DNA of 64,000 bases from Diphasiastrum complanatum. Lineage: Eukaryota > Streptophyta > Lycopodiopsida > Lycopodiales > Lycopodiaceae. Position 1 is the first letter of the stretch. Each line of letters begins with the position of its first letter. Under the pieces are notes generated by a model, which was not told where the DNA came from, did not search any database, and saw nothing but the letters and a program-made list of their open reading frames with translations. Below are positions 25,440-38,100 of this stretch, piece after piece. The position numbers and the translations under genes are program-made. The stretch is taken from NCBI GenBank assembly GCA_029204225.1, contig CM055109.1:34473098-34537097 (forward strand). The letters are read 5' to 3'.

Positions 25440-25848
25440 TACTTGCACAACCTGTCACCATGGACGACCCAATAAAGCACAATATACATTTGGTACATCA
25501 AGTAAGTCCATTACTACAAAAGTAATGACAAACTGCACTCAAGCAATTCTGACAAGTATATCTTCAACCATCCCTTTAGGACGGACTATTGTTTGATCAG
25601 CTAGCTTTATGCCAAAAGCGGTAGGCTTCATCTTGGTAAGGCTCCACTTTGCATAGCTTTGTTGAAATTAGGCTAACTCCTGAACCTCCATCTATCACGG
25701 TTGCTTCTTTACCAAACTGTCTATGTTGTATCGGCAGGGTGATGTTTTGTTGCTCACTTTTCCAAGCTGCTCCGACATTGAGTCCTTCATTTGTTTCTTC
25801 AAACCCGGCACAAAAGAGTGGCCTCTGATGGATTGGTGGTTCGATCAC
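25440..25848 (-). pseudogene. gypsy 2 aspartic protease
   Basis: An active-site-like VIDGGSGVSLIS segment is followed, in another frame, by IRPKG-like and ALLGRPWW motifs that mark the retropepsin C-terminus in plant gypsy polyproteins. The product would cleave the Gag-Pol polyprotein. At least one frameshift and one stop break it. Confidence 0.82.
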
Positions 25849-26029
25849 GTTAATCTTTCTGCTAATACCTCTTTTGCTTTAGGCATCAGCTTAAGAATTC
25901 TCCCAGTGTAATATCCATCTTGCTCGACAGAATATTCACGATCATTTCCGTTTGCGGCGCTTCAGGTTTTGTCATCTTGAAGGGTTCTTCATGATGGTGC
26001 AACTGAGTATCCTTGTAACAATGTCCATA

Positions 26030-26160
26030 ACCGCATTCACGACAGAATGGAATAAACTTCTCTTTGTTTGGACATTCTGCTACTCTGTGGTTCTCTCCGC
26101 ATGCAAAGCATCCAAGTGGTGCTCTGGCCCATTGTCTAGCTGCTTGTTGTTCTGTTGAAA
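26030..26160 (-). pseudogene. gypsy 2 Gag zinc knuckles
   Basis: The frame reads CFACGENHRVAEC, a CX2CX3HX4C variant knuckle, followed by CRECGYGHC. This is the RNA-binding end of Gag. The capsid part upstream is missing. Confidence 0.8.
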
Positions 26161-26535
26161 ATTAACCTTCGCCCTTCAATCTGAAGGTTCCGTGAGTGAA
26201 CTCGGCGAAGGTTTTCTGTAATAGGATAAAAAGTTATCAGATCTAATGATGATTTTGCCTCCTTTTTGCTCAAATATGACAGAAATGACCAATTTTTATT
26301 GTTTTTTTTTTCCGATTTCTGAGATCTAAATGGACCTTAAGAATGGTGATCTAAGTAGCGTCCCTTGCTGAGCAATCATATTAGATTTCAAACAAGAAGA
26401 TCCACTCAAATCAAGCAAAATCACTCTCAATCTAACCCTAAAATGCAATTTTAACACTACTTATGCCAAAACAAGATGCCTAATGCAAGCTAACATCCAT
26501 TCAAACATGCTGCAAACTAATAGCTTGGCGTAGCT

Positions 26536-26552
26536 CCCCGGCAACGGTGCCA
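26536..26552 (-). promoter_or_regulatory. Primer binding site, tRNA-Asp type
   Basis: Minus strand reads TGGCACCGTTGCCGGGG, one mismatch from the complement of plant tRNA-Asp, the common primer of Athila/Tat and other gypsy groups. The LTR end (..CGACA) lies 4 bases away. Confidence 0.85.
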
Positions 26553-26556
26553 AAAT

Positions 26557-27560
26557 TGTCGTGTGGCTATTTCCTACCTAGCCTCAACCCAAGATCCAAG
26601 CACACAAGCATCAAGGAGACAAGGTTAGATGTCACGCGGAAGTTCGATCCCATGCAAGCGATAGCATAGATCAAAATCCAGCGTGCATTGATGATCCACA
26701 GTCGCAGATTGTCAAAACCCCCAAAATTGGTAAAATTAAAATAGCAAATCAGGACATAATGAGAGGCAATTCACACGTGAGATCATAGCTCGGGCTCACC
26801 ATTATGTATATGCCCTTTGGATTTTGAGTGTATCCATTTATGATCCTAAATTTCATAAATATCACACAACAAAGTGAAGTGTAGGACAAGAGTACTAATG
26901 TCTTTCTTGGTACAATAAGCTGTGTCCAAACCTTGGTCATGGTGTTGGACGTTTTCGTCCAAATTTTTTTTGGCTTCTCCAAGTGCATAATGAAAATCAG
27001 GGTGCCCCTTACACGAACATTAAGGGCCTTACTTCGACATTTAGGGATGATTAAGACTCCTTGTGGGGTGTGGTTTGTTTTTGTTTTTGCTCTTTCCTTG
27101 GCCTCTACATCTTCAATGGAGGATTATAGTTGTTGAATATGTGAAATCAATTGTTGGATAGTTGTTTGTTGAGCATTGATCATGACCTTTTGATGTTCCA
27201 CTATCATGTATGGCTTGCATGTATTGCACACAATAGAGGGATCAAATGAGGGAGCTCTTTTGTGGGAGTGGATGGAGGAGAGGCACAAGGATAGGATTTT
27301 CGCAAAGAAGTGGACAACAATAAAGCTGGAAGCTGTGTAGCTAGGACTGAAGCTATTGTAGTAGGTAGCATTGTAGCTACAGAAGCAGTATCAGACAACA
27401 CAGAACTTTGAAGATACATTTTACCAGATCTTTCTTGTGGACATCCAATCAATGGTTTCAACTTATACTGCATGTTCACATTTCTATGGAATTTGCATGC
27501 GCTATGTGACGACCTTTCATTAGTATGAGTTTCCACATAGTGCATACACATTCAATCACA
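26557..27560 (-). other. Probable 5' LTR of gypsy 2, right border unknown, then unassigned sequence
   Basis: Starts with TGTCGTGTGG next to the primer site, as an LTR end should. No second copy exists in the window to define its length. Beyond about 26.75 kb the sequence has short open frames on both strands without motifs. Confidence 0.45.
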
Positions 27561-27869
27561 TAATGTTTGTGGCAACGAACGAATGGGTGTCACACATCAA
27601 ATAGTCATTTTGATCAAACGTGCATGTGGTAAGCCAATGCGTATGCATGATGTCAATCTGTCATGTGATAGCCATCGATCGGTTGTCTACATAGACATTA
27701 TGCCAATTTTCGAAAAAGTAATAACCATAAAAGAAGATCACATTTAGGCATTACATGGAAGGTGGCTGCCTGATTGTGGAATGATTGTTGGGCCTCGATG
27801 ATGTGTAGCGCAGGCATCCCAAAGGGAGCCGGGAACCACGACTTAGCTTCCCAGCCTTCAACTCTTGCC

Positions 27870-28215
27870 ATCCAAACCCGCTTGACATACAACCAGCCAA
27901 CTCGCCAACAACGATCAGACTTAACCAACTTGAAGTTCCGAAAACCAACATTGGGATCCAACCTGGCGCCATGCCAGATTGGGGGTCCCGATGTGGGTGA
28001 CTTCCCTCCAAGCAAGCCGCCCGACATACATCAAACTTAACCAACTCGAAGCTTCGTTACAAACGAGTAACATCCATTCCAAGCAAGCGGTCTGACTTAC
28101 ATCAGACTTAACCAACTGAAAGCTTCGTCACGAGCGCTGGAAGCCAACCTGGCGCCATGCCAGACTGGACAGCCATAAACAGGTAACTTCCACCCAAGCA
28201 AGCCATCCAACTCAG
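27870..28215. repeat. Tandem repeat with CTTAACCAACT and CCTGGCGCCATGCCAGA modules
   Basis: CTTAACCAACT occurs at about 27918, 28037 and 28108. AACCTGGCGCCATGCCAGA occurs at about 27960 and 28148 (roughly 188-base spacing). TTCCCTCCAAGCAAGCC and TTCCACCCAAGCAAGCC flank these. The array is GC-richer than its surroundings. It may be part of an LTR or a satellite. Confidence 0.6.
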
Positions 28216-28429
28216 CCGACAGGTTAGAGCCCGTTCCCCAAGAGCTTAACCCATTCACGTTCATGCAAGGAACACTCAGAACCACAAGCCGCGACAGATA
28301 TGGACCGCTGGCGCCACGGACCGAATGGTCCCGACGACATACCACTAGCGTCCTGGGATACGACCCTCAGCTATGTGCCAAGTTAAAAATTTTGAAAGCG
28401 GCCTTACAACTGGCGCTTTTACCGAACAC

Positions 28430-28865
28430 TGAAACCCAGAAGGTAATCAGAGTCAATTTGAGGAAAATCCCACTTTATTGATAAATCTGAGAAGGTTACA
28501 TTTCAAGTGTGTGACCGACCCTAGTCTCCGGGGCGCTAGCATGCCAAGTCGAGAGCCATGACAACATTCCAGCAAGGGAGGCTGAGACTTGGTTGGAGCT
28601 CGCCCTGAGTCGCAACCCGCACTCCCCGATAGTATTGGTGTGATTCGGCACCTCCCCCCCCCTCTCATACCAAGCACTCTACCCAAGCTGATAAAACACG
28701 TTTTTCTCTCTCTAGGATTTTCTCTTTTTAGAAAGTCATTTTCTCTCTCTAGATTTTATTGATCCCCAGGCTTCCTTTAATCATGCCTAAATCGTGTGAG
28801 GTGATTGCACATCGATCTGAGCTCTTTGGACTCCGCTAGAACCGATCAAAGATTTTCAGTCATAG
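28430..28865 (+). other. Candidate gypsy LTR and leader upstream of RSP9
   Basis: At 28866 the plus strand reads TTGGCGCCGACTGG, resembling the primer site that follows the 5' LTR in several plant gypsy groups, and TGGCGCC recurs at about 28898, 28925 and 28943. The preceding sequence has CTCTCTCTAGGATTTTC-like duplications. There is no gag or second LTR, so this could only be a solo 5' end. Confidence 0.35.
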
Positions 28866-29590
28866 GAACTTGGCGCCGACTGGATTCTGGTCACAGTGGC
28901 GCCAGGAGCAGCAGGGGCGCTGCTGGCGCCGGGGACATAGCTGGCGCCGGAAGTAAAGCTCGTAAAGGTAGCTTTACAACATGATGGTAGCCTCCACTGA
29001 TAGGCCTTAGACGTAAGCATTGCCCTTACGTTGCGTGGCAGGTGTTGCGAGAGCCTGTTGGGCACTTCCGAGTGCCTCAAAAAAAAATCCTGGTTTGCCG
29101 ATGTTTATTTGACCGGACTACAATTCACACAAATGTGAAAATTTGTGGGCAGACAATCTCGAGCATGAATTTTCACACAATCCCACGAGCACACAATAAG
29201 GGATATGAATTTTACCTCTATTTAGGCAAAGTTTTTTTTTTACAAATTTGCTTATGGGATGATGTTCCAAGGTGCTCGCGCATGTAAAAAATGTGCAACA
29301 TCATTGCTCGGGCACCAAAAAAAGCTCTTCTTGAGCATGCGCCGGGCCCAAACTAGTGTGGCCTCCACCTACAACCTCGGGGCAGTTGTGGAGAAAGCAT
29401 CAATGGCTTCCTGGCACGAGATAAGTTATCCCAGTCACTTGGATTCTTGCCACGCGTCGTGGTGCTACTTGGAAGATTCTCAACGGTTAATCTTAAAAAG
29501 CTTGGCGAAAATCCGAACGTCGATGGCAAATCCAACGGTGGCCAGCTTTAGATCATTCCGTGCCATTAAGATACGAGGCTCCCCCCTTCG

Positions 29591-29598
29591 TATATATA
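29591..29598 (+). promoter_or_regulatory. TATA box of RSP9
   Basis: TATATATA lies 81 bases before the ATG in a suitable position for a plant core promoter, followed by a purine-rich GGAGAAGAGAGGAG-type leader (29626-29655). Confidence 0.7.
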
Positions 29599-29671
29599 GC
29601 GCCTCAACTGAACTGCTCCAAAGGAAAGGAGAAGAGAGGAGAGGAGAGGAGAGAAGCAGAGCAGAGCAGCC

Positions 29672-32600
29672 ATGGCGTTTCATAACGATCGCGTTCTGGC
29701 GTTGGATGCTCTGGCTTCAAGCGGCTTCATAGTGCCCTGGGAGCAAAGAGCGGCTCTCCACTTCTCTTTAGGCATCAAGAAAGACGAAGCGGGTCTCATC
29801 AGTCTTGGATTGTGGGGCCGCGTCTTCACTCATACCGGCAAAGATTACCTGTTGGCGCAGGGTTGCAATGCCATTCAGCGCAGCGGTAACACCCTCAGTT
29901 TCGACCTTAAGTGCTACTACAGGTGTGCCACTTTCTTGCAGAGCAGACAGTCAGATGTATGCTTGTTTTGGAAGAGAATGCTTGTGAGAAATGTAGATTT
30001 CTCAAGCGTATTTTCATAGAATGTGAATGTGTTCCAGTTGAGTCAGTCAGATGCATGCTTGAACAGCACGTGTGTGAGAAAATTTAGGTTTCTCAAACAT
30101 GTTTTCAGAAAATGTGAATGTGTACCAGTTGAATAGTCCGTCAGATCTATGCTTGTTTTCTGGAAGAGCATGTGTGTCAGAAAATCTAGATTTCTCAAGC
30201 CTAGTCTCATAGATTGTGAATATGATCCAGTCGAGTAGTCATTCAGATCTATGCTTGTGTTCTTGGAAGAGCAATGTATACGAAAATATAGATTTCTCAA
30301 GCCTATTTTCGTAAAATGTAAACGTGTTCAGGCTGAGTAGTCAGTCAGCTCTATGCTTTTTTATGGAAGAGCATCAGGAAATTTAGGCTTCTGAAGCAAA
30401 TTGATAGAAAACGTAAATGTGTTCCAGTTGTATCGACAAATGGAACACACTCACATTTCATAAAGAAGTTCAGCCAAGAGAGATGCCAATCATTACTGGT
30501 TGATCTTATTGAATATTACTTCAAAAGTTTTAAAAATTCTGTCATTAATTCGGCTTAAGGATTTGAAAATGCTTTCAAGAACTCTTAAGGTTTAGCCGTA
30601 TGCGCAGTCAGGATGGAGCAAAGTGGCTAGATTTGCAGCCTTTGACGGATGAAAATTATGAGCTCTGCAAAAGTATTGAAGGATGTTTCAGAGGCGACCC
30701 TAGTCATGTGTACCCTGTCATTGTGAAATTGCCACCAGAACCTCCAAGTAATGTGGTCTCTCCTTATTTGACCATAAGAATAAAGCGGAAACTGCTTGTA
30801 ACTACCTTCATCCGCAACACTTTGAAGCTTGGTTAGGTTTTCAGACGATGTATCGTCTCACAAAGATATAAGCACAGGATGTTACGTAAGTTCAATGGAT
30901 TAGGATGCTCGAATCATCTCATGCAGTGATGATTTTCTTATATTGCGACACTGATCTAATGCATAGAGATAGCAGGAAATGAGGAAGTTGAGAGACGAGA
31001 TGGTGAGCAGCCAAAAGTAGATCTAGAAGATGAGGAAGCCGAAGGGAATAAGAAAATTCAGGAGGAAGAAGAAGAAGAAGAGGCTGAGCAAAAGGATGAA
31101 GTAAAAATCAGAGAAAATGATGAGGAAGATGAAGACGAGGGAGAAGGAGAACAAGGAGAAGCAGCTCTCAAGGAAGAACTCACAAAAACTGTGGAGATTG
31201 GAGAGGTGCATAATTCTTCTACCATATGAAGATACGTTTGAGTTGATCTCATATTTCTAAGGTTTCAAATTGGGGATTTGACATTCTGCACCTGCTTTAC
31301 TCAACTAACTCTTGAACGCACTTCGAACTAGTTCAGAGAGGTAAGATAAAAAGCATTTAAGTTACATGGTAGTGATGTGAAATAGCCACTAGTAATTAGC
31401 TTCTACAATTGAGGGATTTGCTCTCATTATTGGTTCTATGAGAACTTACGTATTTGCCTATTTTCAGAGCGACAGACATGACTTGCTGACGTTTGGTGAA
31501 GGTAGCTTGATCGCCTGTCAGCATTGATTCGAGCTGTCGATCATGACTGTGGAGTTGTTCCTTTTGGGGCATTGATATTGGATGCAAAGAAACAGCTACT
31601 GAAAAATAGTTTGTTTCCAGGTATGATCCTTAGTATCCATTTAAATGTCGTTTGGAATTCACACCTCAACCAGGTCCTTGAAGCTGCTGTTACAATCTGG
31701 TTTTTGCAAATCATGTTGTTTAATAGTTGCAAGACTGTTGCATGAAGGTTTACGTTTTCCTGAAAAGCTCGACTCATATGGCCATCTTTTTCAAGGCTAC
31801 CAAGAAGCTTCCCTCCTGAAGGACATTACAGGTACTTTTTAAGCTTTGTTACTTTATGTGAGCCATATGAAACTCATTAAAGACGACAATGTAAATGCTG
31901 GTTCATTTAAATAGCTGACAGTTTTTTATATTGCTGAAATTATTCTTGACCAAGCTAGATCCTTTTTCCATGTTTCCAGCATATGAAATGCATGCAAAGT
32001 AAAGGGAATTTTTTTGTGTTGGTATCAACAATCTTCTAATGTCGAATATAAGTCTTTTAAAAGTCATTCTTCTATTCACAAATAGCACTTAAATCTGTTT
32101 TATATGGAGGGGGGCCTTTGTAATTGCAGACGATTTTTATGTTCAACTGAAATGTTACTATTGCATGACTTAACAAACAATTGAGGATTTTAATATTGAT
32201 TATTGAAAAGCCATTCCATGTCATGTGTGGCCAGCTTACATGTTGCATTGTGCTGGAATGTCCCCTGTCTCATCTTGTGCGTCTGTAAATTCTTTTGTTG
32301 AAATTTGAAGCTTGAAATTTTCATTAGGCTCTGTTTGTAAGGACCAAAAGAAAATGGACAATCATAAGTGCAACAAAGTGAGTCCTTATATGCTATGTGC
32401 GACCGTAGTGTGGTGGGCATGTTGTGAAACAAACAATCGTATCTCTCGGCTCCTCTCTCGAAATTCCATGGAACCTCCCAATGTCAATAGCCAGCTGATG
32501 TGATGATACGCGGAATTGGCCCAATGTGAATCTGAGGTTGTGTGACAATCCTGAGTCCAAAGTATTGTGGCAAAATTGGGAACCCTGCTATGTCTAGCTC

Positions 32601-34304
32601 AATGAAATGAGTTTGGTGATAGTCGGCGGGCTTAACCCCCAACTGGCATCTCCATGTACGGTCAAGATATGCCCGATATAAAAATCATCGAATATATTGG
32701 TGAGTACCCGAGGGAAGCTCTGTAATGGAGATACCAAATGACTCAATGCGGAAGTGGGATGCTTGAGGAAACCATGACAACCTGTAACCCTAATCATGAA
32801 TCCTTGCCAAGTTTGTTGTTCCACCTATACAAATAGATGTAGCTTTCTAGCTTATTGCATATATTCGGAGAGTTTAGGCACTTCCAGATGCAAATGGGAG
32901 ATATACACAGATAACACTTGCTTCTTTAAATAGCTACCAATATGATAGTACGATAGTTACCAAAAACCATGGGTCCAATGATTCAATGTGTTTTGAATGA
33001 AGAAATGCGTTTGAAACATCCTGTTCGAAATGGGCTTGTTTCGAAACACGTTTCTTACGTTCAAAACGATTGTTAAAAAAAGCCTATTTATGGGGTCACA
33101 TAGATGGTAAGGCCCAAATTAGGGCTAGGGTTCATAAGGTACGGGCTAGGAAATGGGCATTGGGCATAGAAGTGTGATTGTTGACATGTTATCGAGTACC
33201 TACTACCATGTGGCAATGGGCATGCAAACCCTCACGAGCTAAAGTTCTTGCGCTAAGCTCTCTTACAAGACTCTAAAGATGATGATGGTCGTGTCTTTGC
33301 ATGCTTCCTAAAATTTGAATGCACTTGAGCATGATTTCTCAAGGGCTTGTGCTAACATGTTCGCCACCTAAGCGACCATACACAGTTTCTCCTCTTGAAA
33401 TTGCATTCTCTTGAGCATTCTCATGAAATTGGATGTATCTACTTGGTACTAGTCTTTCTATGACATATGTCTAAACCCCAAAAATCCATAAAAACACATT
33501 AAAAAAAACCCTAAATTTTTTTCCCTTTTCGAATGTGTTTCGAAACGACTCCATGTAACATCGCATCGGGTCACCATTTTTTTGAATAGGGTGGATGATG
33601 TTGGTCACTAGGATGATGGAAAGCCAAAGACAATTGTGGAATTGAGGAAAGTGGCTAGTGTGGGAGCAAGTAAGTCGACAACATGGTTCAAGAGTTTGGA
33701 TTCAATGTCCTCGATATCTCTCGCCTTACGGGATGTCATTCTCTTAATGGCCGCAAGTACCATGCCAGAAGTAAAGAAGGTGAACTTAGAAGGTCAGGGA
33801 GAGATAGAGATGGGTGAGTCAGTGGGTATGGTGTATAAGCTAGTAGCATAGTCGGCCCATATGCGGAGGTCAACCAGGAGAGGTGGTGGGGCATGAGGGA
33901 TAAACTCACGCCAAAAAGTGCCTGAGGAAGAGCTGAAGAGGAGGTCTATAAGACGTTTTCCTTCACAGTCATCATAGGCATGCTTTTTACAAGTGTACGA
34001 TGATATGAACGTCGGGATGAATGGAGAAGATGAGGAGCATGTGCATGTGCATGGGTGACAAGATGATGAAGAGAGTAACATTCACATCAGACCACGGGGA
34101 GTGTAGAGGACGGAGTGGTGAAGAATGTGTGGATTTGTCTATATGGGGCGTAGAAGGAAAAGGTAGAGAAGCGGCAATGTGAAGAGAGGTTGTGTTGCAA
34201 TTGTATTGCCATAGGGAAAAGAGTGGAGTCATGAGGCCAGAGACTCCTAGTAAACCTGGCATGTTTAGAGGGCTGAATGTATATCTGTTGCATAGTTAAG
34301 CATG

Positions 34305-34402
<98 letters not shown>

Positions 34403-35130
34403 TATTAATGTCTGCATAAGACCAAAAAGAAAAGATGTACAAGCAACAGTGGGAGCATCATCCAGAGGAGGCCGTAAATGCTATAAACTAGCTACGAATG
34501 AAAGTAGAACAAAGCAGAAGTGAAATAAGCCCACAACCCGGGCTGGGTATAACAAAAGAACTACAGAAAAAGTACCAATGCCCACAAACCAGGCCAGGTG
34601 GAGAATAAGTACATATCAGCGAAAGTAAGTGTGAAGTGTCCGCTGAGTGAGCGTACAGTGGGCCCTGACGGAGGCAAGTGCCAACTACATTTGGGCTTTT
34701 TTCGCGGTGGTACAGGGATAGGAATCTCATCATCGGAGTCATCAACATGTGCTCGAGTCCGAAAGAAGCCCGTGAGAAGCAGCTGTTGGGAGTCTAACCC
34801 CGGGTGATCTGGTACAGGCAGATGAGACTGACGGAGAGTAAGTAAGCATCTCACGAACAAGAAGTCCCAAGCACCGAGCATCAGGATAGGAGACAAAACT
34901 GCGAAGTGTATGCGGGCCATCGTGAAAGAGACAATAATACCTCCCCCGTATCTCATAATACAACGGACATCTGAGGAGGAAATGGACTTCATCTTCCACC
35001 TCCTGCAACGAGCACAAGCGACAAAGACGATGCTCTCGGGGGATATCCCATGCACGACCAGCCTCAGTAGCAAGCTGATGAGAGGAAATGCGCAACTGCC
35101 CAAGACGATAGCGCAGGCCGTGTGATAGGG

Positions 35131-35190
<60 letters not shown>

Positions 35191-38100
35191 TGAGTTTTTA
35201 GTGACCTTTTCATGAGGATATCTAAGTGCTCGACTATGGGACTTTTTAGTTACCTTTCCAATGAGAACAATGGCTAACCTTTTCACCATTTTTTCTTTTG
35301 CATTGAAGAAAAAAATGTTCCGATGTACGTTCCGGAACATACTGTACGAAACATACATTATGTTTCGAATGTAAAGTGTCAGAATGGTGAGGTTGCATGT
35401 TATGATGAGCACCAGTAGGAACAACAACAAATTGGTATCATCTCCAGTATGATTTTAACTACTAGTAGTTCCTAGTAGTAGTATTGATGGGCTCCTTGGT
35501 ATCTAGTCACAATGGTTCTTCTCAGTGCTAGGTCGTCCTATTCGAGTTGAGTGAAATAACAAAATGCATGCAAATGGATATAGACCTCTCGATGGATCCA
35601 AAATTTAATAAGTCATCTCATTTACTTGGACACAAAATAAGAATACAATATAATGTGAATATAATTTGGCCAAAAACCTGAAGTAAATTGAATGTCTAGT
35701 TTTGGGGGTGTAGTAATGCTTGACAATCTTGGATTTTTATTGGGTCGTCTCATAATGAAACAATAAACTAAAATAAAGTCGGACAAAACCAAAATCAAAG
35801 CTATCAAGTAACTAAGCATTGACTAAAGAGCAAGAAATAGGATGGAGACGGATTGTTTGATGGAAGTGACAAGAGGTAGACATGGGGCGGCCCAGTGCAG
35901 AGGTGGTAGAGTTGGTGGATAGGGCAGGAGGAGGCGGAGGCAAGGGGGGTGGAAGTAAAACAAGAGGGGGCAAAAGGAAAGCAAGTGGATTGTGGATCAG
36001 TTGGCAGCAGGAGCAAGCAGATAGGGGTTGGAGAGTAGGGAGGGGGATATAGATCTAGGATGGGTGGTAAGATGGCAACAATGACGAGGGCGAGAGATTT
36101 GTAGGAGGGGGTAGAATGCGCAAGAGAGGGTATGTTGGGGATTAGTGTTTTCTAGAATTTATATTGATTTGAATTGGTGGTTCGAATCGGCTGATTCGTC
36201 CAAACTGAACTGGTTGGAATTGGCATTTCAGGGAACAAATCAGAGAACTGGATTTAGGGTTTCTAAAAATTGATAAATCGAGGCTTCGTGAATCAGCTGG
36301 GTTGGTAGGCATATAGTTACTGCTTGTATAGTTCACTGTTGAGCGCTCAGTTGCCATTGGCTTCAGCACATGTCAATGTTATAATTCAAGAAGATTGAAG
36401 TTAGAAGAGCTCTTTGAAAATACGTAGTAGTAGGTCTTAAGATTACAAATGATATTATGCTTAAGCGTTTAAGCAGATTCAAAAGACGTTAGTGTTCAGT
36501 GACATTAGGCTTCAGCTTTTAAGCAGTTCAAAGGATGTTAGTGGTCAGTGGTCAAATCGTACATGACATACATCAATGTTGGGTCCTATCTCCTGATTGT
36601 TGATTCACGAATCATAGATGCTGAGTGCTGCTTGAGGCTATAGTGATCATTGTTAGAAGTCATAACTGAAGAAGATTGAAACTTGAAGAGCTCTTAAAAT
36701 TATTCTGAATCACATTAGTGGGTACATGATCGGTGATACGTAGTATTCAAACCTTAGAATGAAATTATAATGGCTTCAAATGCTCAATGTGAGAACTTGT
36801 GAAGATTTTAGAACTTTTCAAAATTGGTTTGAAACTTCAAATATGTCAGTAGGTATCCGATTGCAAGATACTCAACGGTACACTTATATATGCCTAGCCC
36901 TAATTCGGGCCCTATGACATTGTAAATTTACTTTCATCAGACACCTAGGTTTTCACATTGATTGAGCAAAGATTATATTGAAAGTGAATTCAAATGGAAA
37001 AACATTTGAACAAAATCACAAATTATTAGTTTTTAGACCAGGTTTGGAGTTTGAATTGTCGAATAGTGAAACAATGACCTGGGGGACGATGACATGTAGC
37101 AGCGGATGAATGAGCCTGAAATGGATTGTAGGGGGAGAAAATGATGCTGAGAGGGGTGGATAGGGGTCGTTAGAATTGGCTCTATGGGGGGGCGGAACCA
37201 GTGGAGGCTGTGGGAGGTGGAGACAACTAAAATGGCTAGTAAAGGTGGACGATAAGAAGTTGAATGGGGCAGAATGGGCTGAAAAGGTGTGGGGCGTGGG
37301 GACGTTTAGCAATGGGTGAGGGTTGAGGGAAGGAAGGTTGGAAATGGTAGGAGGCAGCAAAGGTGGAAGCAAGTGGAAGTGGGAAGCAGGGGGAGGATCG
37401 GGGCTAGTGCAGTGTTGAGTGAGGAGGGGTGATGGAAAAAGACAATGATGGAGGGTAGAGAAAAAATATATATGGCAAGGGGCCAGAAAAGTGCGTTGAT
37501 ACCATGTTATGAACTCATTATAGATATTGGCATCAAAGAAACATAACGGAACAAATGACATTCAAAAAGCAATCTTCAACGAAGAATACTCGATGAAAGT
37601 CTTGAATTGCTGATAGCTTAGGTAGATCTCCTTCAAAGATCTCCATTAGACCTCTTCAAAGTAAGAGCTCAAAACACCAATCAATCAATTAACTAATGAG
37701 TTTTCAGCTCCTATGTATGCTGATCTAAATCTAAGGCTAATGCAATCATCACCAATGGGAGGTAGGGAATACAAATAAGTCCTCCAAAATTGGTGCGCCC
37801 AATTTTATGTTAAAAATATATGCTGTTAACTAAATAACTAGTTTCAGTAATAATAAAGTGTCGCCAAAAGTAGCTGCTACTCCCAATGTATGGACTCTGG
37901 AGTGACCCAAAGTTGTGATGGGATTTTGACCTGGAACATCCCCCGGAATTTTTTTTTCTTTTCTTTTGATATGGGCGTCAAAAAATAGGTCTTCTAGTGG
38001 GGGATTTGATGGTAATTTTTGCAAATATTATTATATATTGTAGGGGGGCCTACTTATCCCTCTGAATACCTAGGTATTGCTGATTCACTCATGATGCATT

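Larger units (their letters stand above)
23584..26552 (-). mobile_element. Ty3/gypsy element 2, truncated, with tRNA-Asp primer site
   Basis: Minus-strand order is the primer site (26552-26536), a short leader, the gag zinc knuckles (about 26155-26030), protease (25848-25597 and onward to about 25440), a long linker and RT (about 24370-23590). The RT ends at FMGHAN, where the LTR of copia element 2 begins, so RNase H, integrase and the 3' LTR are absent. Only about 350 bp separate primer site and zinc knuckle, so most of gag is also deleted. Stops and frame changes occur throughout. Confidence 0.9.

Noticed and set aside
33636-33851. Plus-strand 71-codon frame in the RSP9 intron, considered as an exon (contains KSLDSMSSIS)
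   Set aside because: The opposite strand carries a LINE RT pattern through the same bases, and no splice-compatible border fits RSP9.
34561-35430. A 289-codon minus-strand open frame
   Set aside because: It runs through a (CT)n tract as a poly-Ser/Leu run and overlaps the LINE C-terminal domain, which is in another frame. Not a real protein.
37016-37561. A 181-codon minus-strand Pro/Ser/His-rich frame
   Set aside because: Composition follows a G-rich purine-biased plus strand; no domain, no neighbours, and it lies in an RSP9 intron. A TGGTATCAACGC-like primer site near 37493-37504 hints at retroelement leader sequence instead.
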